A program made the position numbers and the translations under genes. Below are positions 61,551 to 64,000 of a stretch of DNA of 64,000 nucleotides, piece after piece; position 1 is the stretch's first letter, and each line of letters begins with the position of its first letter. The DNA lies in NCBI RefSeq assembly GCF_036345175.1, contig NZ_CP107780.1, positions 2,542,001 to 2,606,000 of the forward strand. The letters run 5' to 3'. This DNA comes from Streptomyces sp. NBC_00576 (GTDB lineage Bacteria; Actinomycetota; Actinomycetes; Streptomycetales; Streptomycetaceae). The notes beneath the pieces are model-generated. The model did not search any database and was not told the origin of the DNA. It saw only the letters and a list, made by a program, of their open reading frames with translations.

Positions 61551-63938
61551 TCAACTCCCTAGCGTGAGCCGGGGTTTGGGGGCGTCCGTGCGTCCGGTGC
61601 GCGGGCGTCGGCCGCCCGCGCGGTAAGGCATCGGCCAGACGACCCCCGGACCCTCGTACCCCTGCTCGGCGGCCGCGTGCAGGGTCCAGTTCGGGTCGTA
61701 GAGATGGGGGCGGGCCAGCGCGCACAGGTCCGTACGGCCCGCCAGGATCAGGGAGTTGACGTCGTCCCAGGAGGAGATCGCGCCGACGGCGATCACCGGG
61801 GCGCCGGTCTCGTGGCGGATCCGGTCGGCGAACGGGGTCTGGTACGAACGGCCGTACTCCGGACGCTCGTCGGACACCACCTGACCGGTCGACACGTCCA
61901 TGGCGTCCGCGCCGTGGGCGACGAAGGCCCGCGCGATCGCGACGGCGTCCTCGGCCGTCGTACCGCCGTCGGCCCAGTCAGTGGCCGAGATACGGACGGT
62001 CATGGGCCGGTCGTCCGGCCACACCTCCCGTACGGCGTCGAAGACTTCGAGGGGGAAACGGAGGCGGGCGGTGAGCGGGCCGCCGTACCCGTCCGTGCGG
62101 TGGTTGGTGAGCGGGGAGAGGAAGCCGGAAAGCAAGTAGCCGTGGGCGCAGTGGAGTTCGAGGAGGTCGAAGTCCGCGGCAGCTGCTCTCCGGGCGGCTG
62201 CTGTGAACTGGTCGCGGATCAGGGTTAGTTGAGTGTGCGTCAGTTCGTGCGGGGTCTGGCTGCCGGGTCCGTACGGGATCGGGGACGCGGCGGCCAGCGG
62301 CCAGTTGCCCTTCTCCAGCGGCTCGTCGATACCCTCCCACATCAGCTTCGTCGAGCCCTTGCGGCCGGAGTGGCCGAGCTGGATGCCGAGGGCGGTGCCG
62401 GGGGCCTGGGAGTGCACGAAGGCGGCGATGCGCTGCCAGGCCTCGGTCTGCCGGTCCGTGTAGAGGCCGGTGCAGCCCGGGGTGATGCGTCCCTCGGCGC
62501 TGACGCACACCATCTCCGACATCACGAGGCCGGCGCCGCCCAGCGCCCGCGCGCCCAGGTGGACGAGGTGGAAGTCGCCGGGTATGCCGTCCGTTGCCGA
62601 GTACATGTCCATGGGGGACACGACAACGCGGTTGCGGAGGGTCAGTCCGCGCAGCCGGAAGGGCGTGAACATCGGCGGGGTGTCGGGTGGGCAGCCGAAC
62701 TCCCGCTCCACGGCTGCGGTGAAGTGCGGGTCGCGCAGCCGCAGGTTGTCGTGGGTGACGCGGCGGCTGCGGGTGAGGAGGTTGAACGCGAACTGGCGGG
62801 GCGGCTGGTCCAGGTAGAGGGGCAGGTTCTCGAACCACTCCAGGCTGGCGCGGGCCGCCCGCTGGGTGGACGCGACGACGGGCCGCCGCTCCTCCTCGTA
62901 AGCCGCCAACGCCTTGGCCAGGGTCGGCCGCTCCTCCAGACAGGCGGCGAGCGCGAGGGCGTCCTCGACGGCGAGCTTGGTGCCGGAGCCGATGGAGAAG
63001 TGGGCGGTGTGGGCGGCGTCCCCGAGGAGCACGACGTTGCCGTGCGACCAGCGGTCGTTGACGACCGTACGGAAGGTGGTCCACGCCGACTTGTTCGCGC
63101 GCAGCGGCCGTCCGCCGAGGGCGTCCGCGAAGATCTTGGCGCAGCGTTCGACGGACGCGGGGACATCCACTGTCGGTTCGTTTGTCGGTTCGTTGAAGCC
63201 TGCCGCACGCCATACCTCCTCGCGCATCTCGACGATGACGGTCGAGGCGTCGGCGGAGTACGGGTATCCGTGGAGCTGCATCACGCCGTGCTCCGTCTCC
63301 GCGATCTCGAAGCGGAAGGCGTCGAAGGCGAAGTCGGCGGCAAGCCAGAGGTAGCGGCAGCGGTGGGTGGTCAGCCGGGGCCGGAACTCCTGGGCGTAGG
63401 CCTCGCGGGTGGCGCTGTTCACGCCGTCCGCGGCGATGACCAGGTCGTACGTCTCCGCCAGCCACGCCGGGGACGGCGCCTGCGTACGGAAGCGCAGCTC
63501 GACGCCGAGCGAGCGGCAGCGGGCGTGCAGGATCTCCAGGAGCCGGCGCCGGCCGAGGGCGGCGAAGCCGTGTCCGCCGGAGGTATGGCGGATGTTGCGG
63601 TGGACGATGTCGATGTCGTCCCAGCGGGTGAAGTGCTGTTGCAGGGCCTCGTAGACGACTGGGTCGGCGTGTTCTATGCCGCCGAGGGTTTCGTCGGAGA
63701 GGACTACGCCGAAGCCGAAGGTGTCGTCAGGGGCGTTGCGTTCCCAGAGGGTGATCTCCCGATCGGGCCGGCGGCGTTTGAGCAGGGCGGCGGCGTACAG
63801 GCCGCCGGGGCCGCCGCCGATGATCGCGATTCGGTGGGGGTGGCTCGGATTCGTTGGCGGGTACGGGTGCGTTGTGGCTTGTCGCGCCCCGCGGCGGAGC
63901 CGCAAATCGATACCGCCCCGCGCCCCTTGGGTGGACAC
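61551..63938 (-). CDS. Bifunctional FAD monooxygenase / old-yellow-enzyme fusion (salicylyl-CoA or 2-aminobenzoyl-CoA type)
   Basis: About 795 residues in two enzymes. Residues about 35-420 are a class A flavin monooxygenase (RIAIIGGGPGGLYAAALL, VIAADGVNS, GDAAHTAHFSIGSGTKLAVED). The rest is an FMN old-yellow-enzyme barrel (VVVSPMDMYSA, GIQLGHSGRKGS, ELHCAHGYLLSGFLSPLTN). This fusion is known as 2-aminobenzoyl-CoA monooxygenase/reductase and annotated as salicylyl-CoA 5-hydroxylase/oxidoreductase. GTG 63938 is chosen because GGAGGGG ends 9 bp upstream. The first 30 residues (STQGARGGIDLRLRRGAR...) are translated from dispersed repeat copy B, an unusual extension. Confidence 0.87.
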   Translation of the reverse strand: MSTQGARGGIDLRLRRGARQATTHPYPPTNPSHPHRIAIIGGGPGGLYAAALLKRRRPDREITLWERNAPDDTFGFGVVLSDETLGGIEHADPVVYEALQQHFTRWDDIDIVHRNIRHTSGGHGFAALGRRRLLEILHARCRSLGVELRFRTQAPSPAWLAETYDLVIAADGVNSATREAYAQEFRPRLTTHRCRYLWLAADFAFDAFRFEIAETEHGVMQLHGYPYSADASTVIVEMREEVWRAAGFNEPTNEPTVDVPASVERCAKIFADALGGRPLRANKSAWTTFRTVVNDRWSHGNVVLLGDAAHTAHFSIGSGTKLAVEDALALAACLEERPTLAKALAAYEEERRPVVASTQRAARASLEWFENLPLYLDQPPRQFAFNLLTRSRRVTHDNLRLRDPHFTAAVEREFGCPPDTPPMFTPFRLRGLTLRNRVVVSPMDMYSATDGIPGDFHLVHLGARALGGAGLVMSEMVCVSAEGRITPGCTGLYTDRQTEAWQRIAAFVHSQAPGTALGIQLGHSGRKGSTKLMWEGIDEPLEKGNWPLAAASPIPYGPGSQTPHELTHTQLTLIRDQFTAAARRAAAADFDLLELHCAHGYLLSGFLSPLTNHRTDGYGGPLTARLRFPLEVFDAVREVWPDDRPMTVRISATDWADGGTTAEDAVAIARAFVAHGADAMDVSTGQVVSDERPEYGRSYQTPFADRIRHETGAPVIAVGAISSWDDVNSLILAGRTDLCALARPHLYDPNWTLHAAAEQGYEGPGVVWPMPYRAGGRRPRTGRTDAPKPRLTLGS
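63862..63930 (-). repeat. Dispersed repeat, copy B
   Basis: Inverted relative to copy A (3463-3538) and about 88% identical to it by eye, with the same GCGGCTCCGCCGC core. It lies in frame just after the start codon of the fused monooxygenase gene and encodes IDLRLRRGAR. Confidence 0.75.
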
Positions 63939-63940
63939 AG

Positions 63941-64000
63941 TTACCGTCCCCTCCATTTGGGAGGGCGTTTCTCTGTGAACGCCGCGTGGAATTCCGCGTA
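63941..64000 (-). CDS. Enoyl-CoA hydratase, C-terminal end (continues beyond window)
   Basis: Nineteen codons and a TAA stop on the minus strand: YAEFHAAFTEKRPPKWRGR. The F.EKRPP closing motif is typical of crotonase-family enoyl-CoA hydratases, and such a gene fits an aryl-CoA degradation operon. The stop is 2 bp before the GTG of the monooxygenase gene, so the genes are probably co-transcribed. The body is outside the window. Confidence 0.6.
   Translation of the reverse strand, partial: YAEFHAAFTEKRPPKWRGR

Overview
The window is very GC-rich actinobacterial DNA. Codon use, start-codon choice and gene families (LanC-like protein, a DUF5999-type small protein, PaaX, many FadR-type GntR regulators, IS605-type tnpA/tnpB) all suggest a Streptomyces chromosome, probably an accessory catabolic arm region. 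All calls come from reading the sequence; no database search was run.

Layout. (1) 1-630: 3' end of a LanC-like gene. (2) 0.7-6.6 kb: a minus-strand 4-hydroxyproline cluster with GntR regulator, hydroxyproline epimerase, DapA-family deaminase and a three-subunit D-hydroxyproline dehydrogenase (FAD, 2Fe-2S, FAD). (3) 6.6-16.7 kb: a plastic zone. It holds a MerR/SDR/DJ-1 stress operon, an XRE regulator, an MFS exporter, a secreted SMP-30-like protein and an intact aldo/keto reductase. Among these lie relics: two transposase tails, two broken aldo/keto reductases, a group II intron reverse transcriptase fragment and several perfect long hairpins. (4) 16.8-31.7 kb: a betaine catabolic block with IclR regulator, aldehyde dehydrogenase, DapA-like enzyme, flavin amine oxidase, glutathione-independent formaldehyde dehydrogenase, a glycine/proline-betaine ABC importer, a Rieske demethylase with divergently encoded reductase, a zinc-type dehydrogenase and an enolase-superfamily protein resembling hydroxyproline-betaine epimerase (HpbD). 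(5) 31.9-42.3 kb: the tetrameric sarcosine oxidase operon glyA-soxBDAG-purU with a divergent GntR. purU is broken by a 1,890-bp IS605-type element. (6) 42.6-53.9 kb: ornithine-cyclodeaminase-type reductase, HutD, P5C dehydrogenase, GntR, proline dehydrogenase, monomeric sarcosine oxidase, M20 amidohydrolase, a second very similar GntR, and an Xaa-Pro aminopeptidase. (7) 54-57 kb: an M6 metalloprotease and small proteins. (8) 57.2-64 kb: an aryl-CoA cluster with RidA, acyl-CoA dehydrogenase, aryl-CoA ligase, PaaX, a fused FAD monooxygenase/old-yellow-enzyme, and an enoyl-CoA hydratase cut by the window edge.

Working together (inference): blocks 2, 4, 5 and 6 read as one regional route for N-methylated and hydroxylated proline and glycine betaines. 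The importer brings betaines in. HpbD-like, Rieske and sarcosine-oxidase-type enzymes epimerise and demethylate them. Formaldehyde goes to FdhA or to folate (Sox, GlyA). The carbon skeletons leave as glycine, proline to glutamate, or hydroxyproline to the 2-oxoglutarate semialdehyde level. The purU lesion removes the folate overflow valve normally coded with sox genes.
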